Position numbers and translations under genes: made by a program. The notes beneath the pieces are model-generated. The model worked only from the letters and a program-made list of their open reading frames with translations, had not been told where the DNA came from and did not search any database. A DNA stretch of 38,047 nucleotides from Candidatus Methanomethylicus mesodigestus (GTDB taxonomy: Archaea; Thermoproteota; Methanomethylicia; Methanomethylicales; Methanomethylicaceae), in the NCBI GenBank assembly GCA_001717005.1, contig MAGS01000082.1, positions 1 through 38,047 on the forward strand, read 5' to 3'. Below are positions 8,024 to 15,848 of the stretch, in pieces (the first letter of the stretch is position 1; each line of letters begins with the position of its first letter).

Positions 8024-10091
8024 GCTTCTCCCTCCCCCTCTTTGTTGGGCATTCGACGTTTATGCAGAGCCTCCAGACATACCTCCCGAGCCCCCTCACC
8101 TCCACTATGGGGTAGCCGCACTCCTTGCAGACCCTCTTGCTGGTCGAGATCCTCCCCCTCTGCGGCAGCGGGGCCGTGAACCTGCAGCCGCTGCTATAGC
8201 CGGAGCAGCCGATGAACCTCTTCCCGCTCTTCTTGGACCTTATTATCGTGAGTCTCCCGGTCTTGCAGGACGGGCACTGGCCGACGGTCCTCCTCCCCTC
8301 CCGCTTGGCCTTGACGAGGTCCGCGAGCCCCTCCCCCAGCCCGCCCTTCCCGGATATCATCCTCTCGAACGTCCCCCTCACCTCGTCGATCGAGACCGCC
8401 AGCACCTCCTCCCTGCTCCTCTTACCGCCCTCTATCTCCTCCATCCCCGCCTCCACCCCCCTCGTCAGGCCGATGGACACCAGCTTGGGGAAGTGCCTCC
8501 TCAGCGCCGCGATGACCCCTGCACCGAGGGCGGTCACCTCTATCATGCCCCCCTCGATGTAGCCCCGCCTGTAGAGCGTGTCCACGATATCCGCCCTCGT
8601 CGACTTGGTCCCCAGCCCGTTCTTCTCCATGAACTTTATTATGCTGCTCTGGTTGAACCTCGGCGGCGGCTCGGTGTACCTCTCCTCGTGCGAGACCGAT
8701 GCCATCCTTGCAGGGTCGCCCTCCGAGACCTTCGGCAGCTCCACCTCCTTGAGGAAGGAGTACGGCGCGTAGAACCTGACCCACCCCTCGCTGAGCACCG
8801 CCTCGCCCCTCGCCAAGAAGCGGTCCCTGCCGCCGCAAGTTATCTCCACATCCGTCACCTCCTTGACCGCATCCTCCGCGAAGGCGGCCAGGAACCTCTT
8901 GACGATGAGGTCGTACACCCTGAACTCGTCCCTGCCGAGCCCCTCCGCGGCGTTCCCAGTCGGGTGCACCGCGGGGTGGGCCGGGTCCACCTTCTTCCCC
9001 TCCCTCGGGCGGAGCTGCCTGCCGCTCAAGAGCAGCTCCCCCGCCGCCTCGGCATAGTGCCTGTTCTTCCTCAGCCCCTCTAGGATCCTGGCGTACCCGA
9101 GCGAGGGCGGCAGCCTCTGGCTCGACGTCCTCGGGTAGGATATGAGCGCATCAAGGTACAGCTTCTCGGCCATCTTCTGCGTCCTCGATGGCGAGAAGCC
9201 GAAGTGACGGTATGCCTCGGACTGCAGGACGCCCAGGTCGAACGGGGCCGGCGGCGGGATGACCATCCTCTTGCCGGCGACCCTGCTCACCGCCCCCTCC
9301 GCGCCGTTGCACCTCCGGGCGATCCCCTCCGCCTCCCTGAGCGAGAGCACCCTCCCCTCCGCGTACTCCGCCGGGACCCTCTCGCCCGCGATCTCGGCCT
9401 CGGCTTCTATGACCCAGTAGGGGTCCGGCACGTGGAGCCGGATGCCGTTCTCCCTCCGGTAGAGGGCGTAGAGCGTCGGGCTCTGGACCCTGCCCGCGCT
9501 GAGGACCTCGTAGCCGCCGCCCGCCCTTATCTGTGAGTCCATGAGCGCCCGCGAGACGTTGACCCCAAAGATCCAGTCCAGCTCGTGCCTTGCGCGCCCC
9601 GCCTCGATCACCGGGATGTCGAGCTCGCCCGACATGCCCTCGTAGGCCGCAACGAGGTCCTGCTTGGTGAGCGTCGAGAAGCGCATCCGCCTCGCCTTGG
9701 CGTCGGCCCCCCTGCAGGCATACCTGAGAATGTTGAAGGCTATCAGGCTCCCCTCGGTGTCGTAGTCGCAGGCGCTTACGAACTCGTCGACCCCCTCCGC
9801 ATGCTTCGCTATCGAGCCGATCCACGCCTTGACCCTCGCCATCCTCCTCTCCACCTCGTTGATCGGCACCCACCTGATGTCGAAGACGGGGTAGCTCCAG
9901 CCTATGCTCTGCTGGTCGAGGGCGTATAGGTGGCCGAGCGCGGAGACCACGGTGATCTGGTTCGGCCCCCTCTTAAGGCTGAACGCCGGGAAGAACCTTC
10001 CGCCCACCCTCTTGACGCCCCCCTCCCCCAGCGCGTATGCTACCTTCATCGCCGCAGAGGGCTTCTCGCATATGATGAGCTGTTTCGCCAT
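8010..10091 (-). CDS. topA: DNA topoisomerase I (type IA, archaeal TopA)
   Basis: Type IA topoisomerase relaxes negative supercoils by transient single-strand cleavage. The 693-residue protein opens with a TOPRIM domain (ICEKPSAA with Glu9; ACDYDTEG with Asp109, Asp111, Glu113). The active-site tyrosine is in LISYPRTSS at Tyr319, followed by GLGTKSTRADIVDTLYRRGY. The C-terminus carries zinc ribbons (CPSCKTG...CSGYSSGC and CKECGYP...CINVECP), usual for archaeal topoisomerase I/III. The ATG at 10091 has no clear ribosome site. A TATA-like TATTAAAG (minus strand, 10111-10118) lies about 24 bp upstream, suggesting a leaderless transcript. It is followed by the small Cys-motif gene. Confidence 0.95.
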   Translation of the reverse strand: MAKQLIICEKPSAAMKVAYALGEGGVKRVGGRFFPAFSLKRGPNQITVVSALGHLYALDQQSIGWSYPVFDIRWVPINEVERRMARVKAWIGSIAKHAEGVDEFVSACDYDTEGSLIAFNILRYACRGADAKARRMRFSTLTKQDLVAAYEGMSGELDIPVIEAGRARHELDWIFGVNVSRALMDSQIRAGGGYEVLSAGRVQSPTLYALYRRENGIRLHVPDPYWVIEAEAEIAGERVPAEYAEGRVLSLREAEGIARRCNGAEGAVSRVAGKRMVIPPPAPFDLGVLQSEAYRHFGFSPSRTQKMAEKLYLDALISYPRTSSQRLPPSLGYARILEGLRKNRHYAEAAGELLLSGRQLRPREGKKVDPAHPAVHPTGNAAEGLGRDEFRVYDLIVKRFLAAFAEDAVKEVTDVEITCGGRDRFLARGEAVLSEGWVRFYAPYSFLKEVELPKVSEGDPARMASVSHEERYTEPPPRFNQSSIIKFMEKNGLGTKSTRADIVDTLYRRGYIEGGMIEVTALGAGVIAALRRHFPKLVSIGLTRGVEAGMEEIEGGKRSREEVLAVSIDEVRGTFERMISGKGGLGEGLADLVKAKREGRRTVGQCPSCKTGRLTIIRSKKSGKRFIGCSGYSSGCRFTAPLPQRGRISTSKRVCKECGYPIVEVRGLGRYVWRLCINVECPTKRGREKRGGG

Positions 10092-10100
10092 CAGACAAAC

Positions 10101-10120
10101 CCGGCTTAAACTTTAATACA
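10101..10120. promoter_or_regulatory. Shared bidirectional promoter of topA and the membrane-protein operon
   Basis: Only 60 bp separate the divergent starts at 10091 and 10152. The single A/T-rich core CTTAAACTTTAATACA carries TATA-like elements in both directions: about 24 bp from the topA ATG and about 40 bp from the ATG at 10152. Transcription of the two units probably competes. Confidence 0.5.
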
Positions 10121-10151
10121 CCTGCTACGACTATTAACCCTGTCCTGAATT

Positions 10152-10712
10152 ATGCGTATCTTCGACACGCTGAGGTCAAGGCTCCTCCTCCTCTCGCTCT
10201 CCATATTCTACGACGTGGCATTCGTCGACCGGCTCTGGACTGACGCCAAGATGAGGCGCGCCACAATTGGCACGATCGGCGTCATCACGGTGGGCGTCGC
10301 AGGCTCGGTATACGCCCTGGACCGCCTCCTCTCGATACAGCCTGCCTACCCCGCAATGGACATGATGATGCTTGCCGGCGTCGCGCTCTTCGTGGCCGGC
10401 AGCTGGAGGGGGCGCATAAGCCTGGCGTTCAACGTCGCCGAGTCGAAGGAGGTCCTACGGTCGAGGCGAACTGTGATCTGCTACCTATCCGACGTGAAGC
10501 AGGCATCTGCCTACATAGAGGTCATAATGGACCGGTCGCAGATGATGATCGGCGAGAATTCTTTAAAAGCTACCGAATCATATCTAGTATTCGCATCCGA
10601 GATCTGGTTCGAGTCGATGGCCAAGAAGGGCCTCAACCTGATCGGCGAGGTGCTGCCTTACAAGAATGTGGGTGATCTGGTTGCCCGTCAGGCTGGTATG
10701 TCATCAATGTAA
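10152..10712 (+). CDS. Two-TM membrane protein, unknown function
   Basis: I do not recognise the family. The 186-residue protein has a basic, hydrophobic N-terminus (RSRLLLLSLSIFYDVAF). Two membrane segments follow at about 37-55 (TIGVITVGVAGSVYAL) and 68-84 (MDMMMLAGVALFVAGSW), then a soluble 100-residue domain containing SRRTVICYLSDVKQASAYIEV. It is the first gene of a plus-strand unit with a zinc-ribbon protein (overlapping by 32 bp) and a pterin kinase homologue. The tight overlap argues that it is a real, co-translated gene. Confidence 0.65.
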   Translation: MRIFDTLRSRLLLLSLSIFYDVAFVDRLWTDAKMRRATIGTIGVITVGVAGSVYALDRLLSIQPAYPAMDMMMLAGVALFVAGSWRGRISLAFNVAESKEVLRSRRTVICYLSDVKQASAYIEVIMDRSQMMIGENSLKATESYLVFASEIWFESMAKKGLNLIGEVLPYKNVGDLVARQAGMSSM

Positions 10713-10887
10713 TGCGGTAATCTACGAGGACCCCGAGCTCGTCTCCCCCAAGGAGGTCATCGAAAAGTCCGAGGGGAAGTGCCCGAAGTGCTCCGCGCCG
10801 CTGACGTTCGATCCGTCGAAGCTGACGATAACCATAAACGACACCGACAAGAAGGGTCTTCTCAAGATATTCCAGAAGGGCCATTGA
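10681..10887 (+). CDS. Small zinc-ribbon protein
   Basis: This 68-residue protein has two CxxC knuckles, CHQC at residues 7-10 and CPKC at 34-37, separated by 23 residues. Next come APLTFDPSKLTITIND and a basic C-terminus, a plausible stand-alone zinc ribbon. The TTG at 10681 is preferred because GGGTGATC (10670-10677) precedes it by 3 nt; an ATG at 10666 would put this site inside the gene. It overlaps the membrane-protein gene and precedes mptE by 15 bp. Function is unknown. A scaffold role for RNA or protein contacts is typical of such ribbons but unproven here. Confidence 0.65.
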   Translation: MPVRLVCHQCNAVIYEDPELVSPKEVIEKSEGKCPKCSAPLTFDPSKLTITINDTDKKGLLKIFQKGH

Positions 10888-10902
10888 GGACGATGGTGCC
10901 CT

Positions 10903-11688
10903 TTGGATCTGGCGTCCTGGATGGAAACTTACAGGGGCATAGCGGCGACGCTGTCGCTTGACGAGGAGAGGGACGCCGAAGCCGCGGTCCTGCTCTCATC
11001 GCTGCTGGAAGGCAGGCGCGTCACAACCATTGACGCCCTCAGGTCATCCGTAGCCGGGAAAGCGGTCGGGGTGTGGGGCGCGGGCCCGTCGCTCGAGCAC
11101 GACCTGAAGTGCGTCATCGGCGGCGGCCTGCTGCGCTCGATTGCCAACTTCGTCGCGGACGGCGCCGTGACCGTCTTCCTTGAAGCGGGGGCAGTGCCCG
11201 ACGCGGTCTTCACCGACCTGGACGGCCCAGCCCCTGACCTCCTGAGGGTCAGCTCCCTCGGCTGCACGACCGTTATCCACGCCCACGGCGACAACATGCC
11301 CCTGCTCCGCAGCCTGGCCGGGGGCTTCAAAGGCGCCGTGGTCGGGTCGACCCAGGTCCGCCCGATACCGCCCCGGGTTCTCAACCTCGGCGGCTTCACG
11401 GACGGGGACCGCGCCGCCCACTGGGCATGTGAGCTGGGCGCCTCCGCCATCTTCCTGTTCGGCATGGATCTCGGCACCGAGGTCGGGAGGCACTCGAAGC
11501 GGGGGCTGACCGGCGAGCGCCTCAAGCGGAAGCTGGTCAAGCTCGGCATCGCAAGGGACCTGCTGGCATCTCTGTCAAGACGGATTCCAGTATACAACTT
11601 CACGTCCTCCGGAAACAAGATCCCCTTTATCCCGAATGCCCCAATCTGCGGCCTGAAGGAGCGGCTGGCCAGGGCGAATAGGTTATAG
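10903..11688 (+). CDS. mptE: 6-hydroxymethyl-7,8-dihydropterin diphosphokinase, MptE type
   Basis: MptE-type enzymes (DUF115) activate 6-hydroxymethyl-dihydropterin with ATP for tetrahydromethanopterin or folate synthesis in archaea. The 261-residue protein shows the diagnostic GVWGAGPSL (56-64), AVFTDLDG (101-108) with metal-binding aspartates, HAHGDN (about 125-130), GFTDGDRAAH and FLFGMDLG. TTG at 10903 is supported by GGTG at 10895-10898, four bases upstream. It is the last gene of the membrane-protein / zinc-ribbon unit. Its presence implies a reduced C1-carrier pterin in this organism. Confidence 0.88.
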   Translation: MDLASWMETYRGIAATLSLDEERDAEAAVLLSSLLEGRRVTTIDALRSSVAGKAVGVWGAGPSLEHDLKCVIGGGLLRSIANFVADGAVTVFLEAGAVPDAVFTDLDGPAPDLLRVSSLGCTTVIHAHGDNMPLLRSLAGGFKGAVVGSTQVRPIPPRVLNLGGFTDGDRAAHWACELGASAIFLFGMDLGTEVGRHSKRGLTGERLKRKLVKLGIARDLLASLSRRIPVYNFTSSGNKIPFIPNAPICGLKERLARANRL

Positions 11689-11722
11689 AAGCTCACGCCA
11701 TAGATGGTGTTAGGGCGATGCG

Positions 11723-12526
11723 ATGAAGCTGTACGTCCTCGACAACGGCTGGCTGGAGTGCGACGCCAACTGGATGGTTGCGATGTCTGTCGTCGGGACG
11801 CTCGAAGACAAGACCCCGCAGACGAAATGGATCAGGATACCCGTCTACGCCGTTCTGATCGACTCCCCCGAGGGCAAGGTTCTATACGACACCGGGTGCC
11901 ACCCCGAGGCAATGGCGGGATACTGGCCCCCCGGCCTGAGGTCGATCTTCCCCTATTACCATAATCCCGACCAGCTCCTGCTAAGGCAGCTCGAACTGGC
12001 GGGCACCGCCCCTGAGGAAATAAGGACGCTGGTTCTTTCACACATGCATCTGGACCATGCGGGGAATGCGCACCTCTTCAGGAATGCAGAAGTATTTGTC
12101 CACCGTAAGGACTATGCTTATGGCAAGTCCCTGACCAAATCCAGCCCTGACCCCGCCGACCATGGGGCATATGTGAAAGCCGATCTCGACATCCCTGAAG
12201 GCAACCTCCATCTGGTGGACGATGATTTCGAACTCGCCAAAGGCATTGAAATCATCACGCTGCCCGGCCACACCCCCGGCATCTTGGGGCTGATGGCGCA
12301 CCTCAGGAACAGCGGGACCATGATCTTCCCGATGGATGCCGTATACACCGAAAAGAACTACGGTCCGCCGGTGAAGATGTCGGGCATAGTATACGACAGC
12401 GTTTCCTTTACCGATTCCATTGAGAAGATAAGGCGCCTGCAGGGGAAGTATGACGCCAAGGTCATGTATTCCCACGACATGCCCTTCTTCAAGACAATGC
12501 GCCTCGCTCCGCGTTATTACGATTAA
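11723..12526 (+). CDS. Metallo-beta-lactamase-fold hydrolase, N-acyl-homoserine-lactonase-like
   Basis: The 267-residue protein has a full set of metal ligands: HMHLDHAGN (H107, H109, D111, H112), H183 in GHTPG, D205 in FPMDAVY and H251 in YSHDMP. The N-terminal start MKLYVLDNGW and LYDTGCHPE match the lactonase branch (AiiA/AttM-like) of the superfamily. Members open lactone rings, but substrate cannot be read from sequence; a glyoxalase-II-like or other esterase role is possible. Base composition falls toward the 3' half relative to the flanking operons. It precedes a convergent methyltransferase-like gene by 129 bp, a stretch in which I see no gene. Confidence 0.8.
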   Translation: MKLYVLDNGWLECDANWMVAMSVVGTLEDKTPQTKWIRIPVYAVLIDSPEGKVLYDTGCHPEAMAGYWPPGLRSIFPYYHNPDQLLLRQLELAGTAPEEIRTLVLSHMHLDHAGNAHLFRNAEVFVHRKDYAYGKSLTKSSPDPADHGAYVKADLDIPEGNLHLVDDDFELAKGIEIITLPGHTPGILGLMAHLRNSGTMIFPMDAVYTEKNYGPPVKMSGIVYDSVSFTDSIEKIRRLQGKYDAKVMYSHDMPFFKTMRLAPRYYD

Positions 12527-12655
12527 TGTAATTCGTTGGGCCACATCCGATGCCTCTTCGTGAACAGGTGCCTAAACTGATCGCACCGTTCACCAGCCTC
12601 GTATTAACGCGCCCCGCAGGTTCAGGATAGATGCGCAACCCGCAACCGGTCCGCC

Positions 12656-13156
12656 TCACTCTCTTGGCTTCCAAGGTAGCAGGAAGGAAGTTCTCCGTCT
12701 ATACTCTGAATACTCCCGACCAAACCTCTTGAGAAGCATGGGCTCCTCCCTCTTCTTTATCCATATCAAAACGAGGGCGACCAAAAGAACCGACAGGATA
12801 AATGCCATCGTAAACGATCCGCAAAATATCCCCGTTCCGAGTATGAACAGCCCAAAACCGAAGAGCATTGGGTTGCGCGAATACCTGTAGATTCCCCCCG
12901 TCACCATCTTGGATGACTGGGCATCGCTGGAGATGTCTCCCCATGGCATGCCTGCGCCATGGGCGTAAAGCTGCCATATTGCTGTCACGCTTGCGAGAAA
13001 TCCCGCCATGATTACGGGAACTCCCAGTAGCCATGCGCCCCCCAAAGACAGCGATGGGAACAGGCAATGGTCAATGCTCCTGCCAATATACGCCAATATC
13101 GCAGGGATGACAAAAAGGAAGAGCCCTGCAGCCGCGGCAATTCTGATCTTCTGCAT
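12656..13156 (-). CDS. Isoprenylcysteine carboxyl methyltransferase-like integral membrane protein
   Basis: The 166-residue protein has about four membrane segments (roughly 5-25, 38-62, 95-112, 114-132). The C-terminal block GGIYRYSRNPMLFGF, then EEPMLLKRFGREYSEYR, is the SAM- and substrate-binding signature of the ICMT / phospholipid methyltransferase-like family. Substrate is unknown; membrane lipids, prenyl groups or heavy-metal-linked functions occur in relatives. The ATG at 13156 has GGAGATG 4-5 nt upstream. A TATA-like ACTTTTATCC (minus strand, 13194-13203) lies about 40 bp away and is shared with the divergent regulator gene. Lower GC than the surroundings suggests transfer. Confidence 0.8.
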   Translation of the reverse strand: MQKIRIAAAAGLFLFVIPAILAYIGRSIDHCLFPSLSLGGAWLLGVPVIMAGFLASVTAIWQLYAHGAGMPWGDISSDAQSSKMVTGGIYRYSRNPMLFGFGLFILGTGIFCGSFTMAFILSVLLVALVLIWIKKREEPMLLKRFGREYSEYRRRTSFLLPWKPRE

Positions 13157-13193
13157 GCTGCATCTCCACTAATGCTCCCTTGGCAAAGAAAGG

Positions 13194-13203
13194 ATAAAAG
13201 TTT
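13194..13203. promoter_or_regulatory. TATA box of the divergent regulator/methyltransferase pair
   Basis: ATAAAAGTTT is centred about 26 bp before the ATG at 13224, so the plus-strand regulator mRNA is probably leaderless; no ribosome site precedes that ATG. Read on the other strand it lies about 40 bp before the methyltransferase ATG, which does have a ribosome site. Confidence 0.6.
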
Positions 13204-13206
13204 GTT

Positions 13207-13223
13207 GTTACTATTGTAGTAAC
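13207..13223. promoter_or_regulatory. Perfect inverted-repeat operator next to the TrmB-family gene
   Basis: GTTACTATTGTAGTAAC is a perfect 7-bp inverted repeat with a 3-base spacer, ending on the base before the regulator ATG. It fills the space between the TATA box and the predicted transcript start, where a bound protein would block RNA polymerase. The TACT...AGTA core resembles half-sites reported for some archaeal TrmB proteins. Autoregulation is an inference. Confidence 0.7.
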
Positions 13224-14009
13224 ATGTCTGAGATCACCGCCAAACTCACCAAACTGGGCTTTAAGGAATATGAAGCGAAGGTTTACACCGCCTTGGTGGG
13301 GCTCGGCGAGGGGACTGCGAAGCAGATCCACAATGCCAGCGGCGTCCCGCGCCCTCGTGTTTATGACATCCTTGAAGGGCTAGTAAAAGACGGATTTGTG
13401 GAGGTCAGGCAGGGGGCGCCGATGTGCTACAAGGCTTTGGAGCCATGCCTGGTGGTTTCACGCCTCAAGAGCGACATGGTCGCCGCAGCCGAAGACGCCA
13501 TCAAAGACCTCCAAAAGCTCAGCGTCGATACCAATGAACGGGCCTCGCCAATATGGCTTGTAAGGGGAGAACGGAGCATACGGAGCAAGTTTGAGCATCT
13601 CGTTGCAAGGGCAGACAAGGAGCTGCTCATGGTGTGGTATGACACCAGACTCCTGAAGGAGGAGGCTGAAAAGGTCAGCGAAGCTGCCAGCAAAAAGACA
13701 GTTGTCTGCCTGTTTGCAGGTCGCCCGGGGGATCTGGCCAATAGGCTGGGGGCGGCCGATGTCAGGGCGGTCTCCGAAGTCGACTTCATGAAGATGCTGC
13801 TGGATGATAGGGGCTTCAAGGGCAAGGTCAAGGTCCATGATGCTGATCATAAACTCGAATGCCTGATTGTGGCCGACGGCCAGGAATCGATAATCATCTA
13901 TGATGTCGATACGGAGCGAATGGCCATAACGATAAGGCTGCCCCTAATAACCTTCATACAACGAGCATTCATTGAGAAAATAATGATTGATGCGAAGAGG
14001 GCCGTCTAA
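13224..14009 (+). CDS. TrmB-family transcriptional regulator
   Basis: The 261-residue protein starts with a winged helix-turn-helix of the TrmB family: LTKLGFKEYEAKVYTALVGL, then GTAKQIHNASGVPRPRVYDI and a wing ending in FVEVRQGAPMCYKAL (residues about 7-75). A coiled linker and a C-terminal effector/phospholipase-D-like domain follow (WLVRGERSIRSKFEHLV; a C-terminal IMIDAKRAV). Relatives sense sugars or other small molecules. A perfect inverted repeat abuts the start codon. The divergent neighbour is a membrane methyltransferase, the likeliest target besides itself. Its GC content is lower than the housekeeping genes around it. Confidence 0.85.
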   Translation: MSEITAKLTKLGFKEYEAKVYTALVGLGEGTAKQIHNASGVPRPRVYDILEGLVKDGFVEVRQGAPMCYKALEPCLVVSRLKSDMVAAAEDAIKDLQKLSVDTNERASPIWLVRGERSIRSKFEHLVARADKELLMVWYDTRLLKEEAEKVSEAASKKTVVCLFAGRPGDLANRLGAADVRAVSEVDFMKMLLDDRGFKGKVKVHDADHKLECLIVADGQESIIIYDVDTERMAITIRLPLITFIQRAFIEKIMIDAKRAV

Positions 14010-14121
14010 CTGGTGGAAGGGGCCCGCCTCGAAGCCGCAACAAAAAAAGTGATGAAGCGCTGAGCTGCAGGATTAAGGTTAAATCCAACTGTCACTCAAT
14101 CCTCACTGAGGTTGAAGCCGA

Positions 14122-14529
14122 ATGTCAAATTCCATCGACGCAGGCGGCAACTCCGTAAGGCTGGGACTGAAGTACGCCGCCACCCACGAATGGATCGATC
14201 TCTCATCGTCACCGCCGACTGTCGGGATATCCGACTTCGCGCAGAAGAGCCTCCACGATGTGGTCTTCGTGGAGCTGCCGAAGGTAGGGCAGGCCCTGAA
14301 GAGGGGGGCGCCCATGTGCACCCTTGAGTCGATAAAGGCGGTCGCGGAGGCATACGCCCCCGTCGATGGCACCGTCGCCGAGGTCAACAGCGCGCTCGAG
14401 AGCAACCCCGAGCTGGTCAACAAGGACCCTTACGGCAAGGGCTGGCTCATCAGGGTCGAGGTGAAGGGGGATGCCTCCCCGCTGCTCTCGCCTGAGGCAT
14501 ACGCCGAGGCGGTCAAAAAGCAGCTCTAG
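14122..14529 (+). CDS. gcvH: Glycine cleavage system H protein
   Basis: GcvH is a lipoyl-carrier protein that shuttles the aminomethyl group in the glycine cleavage complex. In organisms lacking that complex it may serve in lipoate assembly. The 135-residue protein has THEWIDL, VGISDFAQKSLHDVVFVELP and the lipoylation site CTLESIKAVAEAYAP with Lys72. NPELVNKDPYGKGWL completes the family pattern. GAGGTTG (14108-14114) lies 7 nt before the ATG, and a TATA-like stretch is at 14076-14086. No gcvP, gcvT or lipoate ligase gene lies in the window, so partners must be elsewhere or absent. Confidence 0.93.
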   Translation: MSNSIDAGGNSVRLGLKYAATHEWIDLSSSPPTVGISDFAQKSLHDVVFVELPKVGQALKRGAPMCTLESIKAVAEAYAPVDGTVAEVNSALESNPELVNKDPYGKGWLIRVEVKGDASPLLSPEAYAEAVKKQL

Positions 14530-14534
14530 CGGCC

Positions 14535-14585
14535 GCATGCCTGCACGGCGCCCCATGGCGCCACTTCATACGGCGAGTTGCATGC
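14535..14585. terminator. Nested inverted repeats between convergent genes
   Basis: GGCGCC-CCAT-GGCGCC (14547-14562) forms a 6-bp stem with a 4-base loop. It is flanked by GCATGC at 14535-14540 and 14580-14585. The structure lies between the tail-to-tail gcvH and kinase-like genes and could mark bidirectional transcript ends. No T-tract is present. Confidence 0.3.
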
Positions 14586-14604
14586 CGCGTCCCGCCGGAG
14601 GCGG

Positions 14605-15708
14605 CTAGCACTCTGACCTCTTCACCCTGAACGTATTGTAATCGACAAGCACCTTCACGCCGCCCCTGAACCATCCGTCGACTTCCCTGTCCCCCGTATC
14701 CGACCTTATCGCCTCCATCCCTTCCAGCTTCTCCCTCGTCGAGACGACCGTGACTGCCCCCCTGCCCAGCGCCCTGAGCGCCCGTCCGCTGATCTGCTGG
14801 TTCCCCCTGCCGAATATGAACCCCTGCCTCCCAATAGGGGAGACTATGATCCTGCCATCCCTCCCCGCTATCGCCGCCATCACCTCCTCCTCACCTGCAT
14901 CCTTCCTGATGAGCTTCCCGTCGAGCACGATGTCCACGCCGAGCAGCGAGTAGTCGATCCCCAGCGCCTCGCTTATCGCCTTGACCGTGCTCCCCGGGCC
15001 GAGCAGGTAGACGACCCCCTTCTCCATGCTCTCGACGACCCACCTCGCTATCGCCTGCCTGTTCTCCTCCGAGTCTTCCGTGAGCGGCGTCGCCGCCTTC
15101 ATGCCCTGCACCCCAGCCGGCTCGTGCGGGACCGACAGGTAGCCGTACAGCCTTGAGGAGACCCGCCCCTGCCTGAACGCCTCCTCGTCGACGTCCGCGA
15201 CCTCCCCCCTCATGAGCGGCAGCTCCCCCCAGATGAACCTTATTGCTATCCCCGCGGCCGCCTCCGGCGTCACCGCGAAGACCCCGCTGTGCATCTTCAC
15301 GCCCGCCGGTATCCCGAGCACGGGCACCCTCTCCCCCACCGCGTCCATGATGTCCCTGGCCGTCCCGTCCCCGCCGCAGAACGCTATCATCTGGACGCCC
15401 GTGCCCTCCATGATCTTGGCCGCATCCCGCGTGTCGCCCGCCCCGGTCGCGCCCCCGCCGACCTCCAGCACCCTGACCCTGTAGCCGCCATCGGCGAACG
15501 CGTCCTCCCCCATCGCGCCCCTGCAGGTCACGAACGAGACCGCCGTCCGGAGCGCCGAGAATCCGGAGACGAACGCCCTCGCCCTGCCGCAGGAGCTGGG
15601 CCTGGCCCCGCGCCTGAGCGCCTCGGCGAGCGCCTCAGCCCCGTCCGTGCCCTTCAGCCCGACGGCCCCTCCCATGCCTGCCACCGGGTTGACTATGAGC
15701 CCCAACAC
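14605..15708 (-). CDS. ATP-NAD kinase-like protein (COG3199 / AcoX-type)
   Basis: Members carry an NAD-kinase/diacylglycerol-kinase fold. The 367-residue product has a GLIVNPVAGMGG start, the nucleotide-binding GGDGTARD at about 112-119 and VLGIPAGVKMHSGVFAVTPEAA. A C-terminal part with YLLGPGSTVKAI and ISPIGRQGFIFGRGNQQIS is typical of COG3199, and a phosphotransferase role is likely. The GTG at 15708 is chosen because AGGAGGGG precedes it by a few bases; GTG at 15723 would add five residues and include the ribosome site. GGTATAAAGG (minus strand, 15760-15769) and a TGGATAAACA nearer the gene are candidate TATA boxes. It is transcribed away from aglB. Confidence 0.82.
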   Translation of the reverse strand: MLGLIVNPVAGMGGAVGLKGTDGAEALAEALRRGARPSSCGRARAFVSGFSALRTAVSFVTCRGAMGEDAFADGGYRVRVLEVGGGATGAGDTRDAAKIMEGTGVQMIAFCGGDGTARDIMDAVGERVPVLGIPAGVKMHSGVFAVTPEAAAGIAIRFIWGELPLMRGEVADVDEEAFRQGRVSSRLYGYLSVPHEPAGVQGMKAATPLTEDSEENRQAIARWVVESMEKGVVYLLGPGSTVKAISEALGIDYSLLGVDIVLDGKLIRKDAGEEEVMAAIAGRDGRIIVSPIGRQGFIFGRGNQQISGRALRALGRGAVTVVSTREKLEGMEAIRSDTGDREVDGWFRGGVKVLVDYNTFRVKRSEC

Positions 15709-15798
15709 CCTCCCCTCCTGCACCGCAGCGCCCCCTGTTTATCCACCAACCAACCACCCCTTTATACCTGACACCATTCGATGGCAGGAAATCCGTTA

Positions 15799-15808
15799 GA
15801 GTTAAATT
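15799..15808 (+). promoter_or_regulatory. aglB TATA box
   Basis: GAGTTAAATT lies about 45 bp before the ATG at 15849. It predicts a transcript start near 15826-15830, downstream of the alternative ATG at 15816. This supports the later start codon. Confidence 0.45.
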
Positions 15809-15848
15809 CTACTCGATGACTAGTTTGATTGATTCCGAGGTTGGGATA

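Noticed and set aside
7908-9083. Long plus-strand open frame opposite topA
   Set aside because: Its sequence is Pro/Leu/Arg-rich with no family features and lies fully antisense to the well-matched topoisomerase. It is a by-product of GC-rich codon bias.
12527-12655. Possible RNA gene between the lactonase-like and ICMT-like genes
   Set aside because: I could not fold a tRNA cloverleaf or other known RNA, and there is no TATA box or T-run pattern around it.
14101-14111. CCTCACTGAGG palindrome over the gcvH ribosome site as an RNA switch
   Set aside because: The one-base centre cannot form a hairpin loop with five pairs, and no wider conserved structure is visible.
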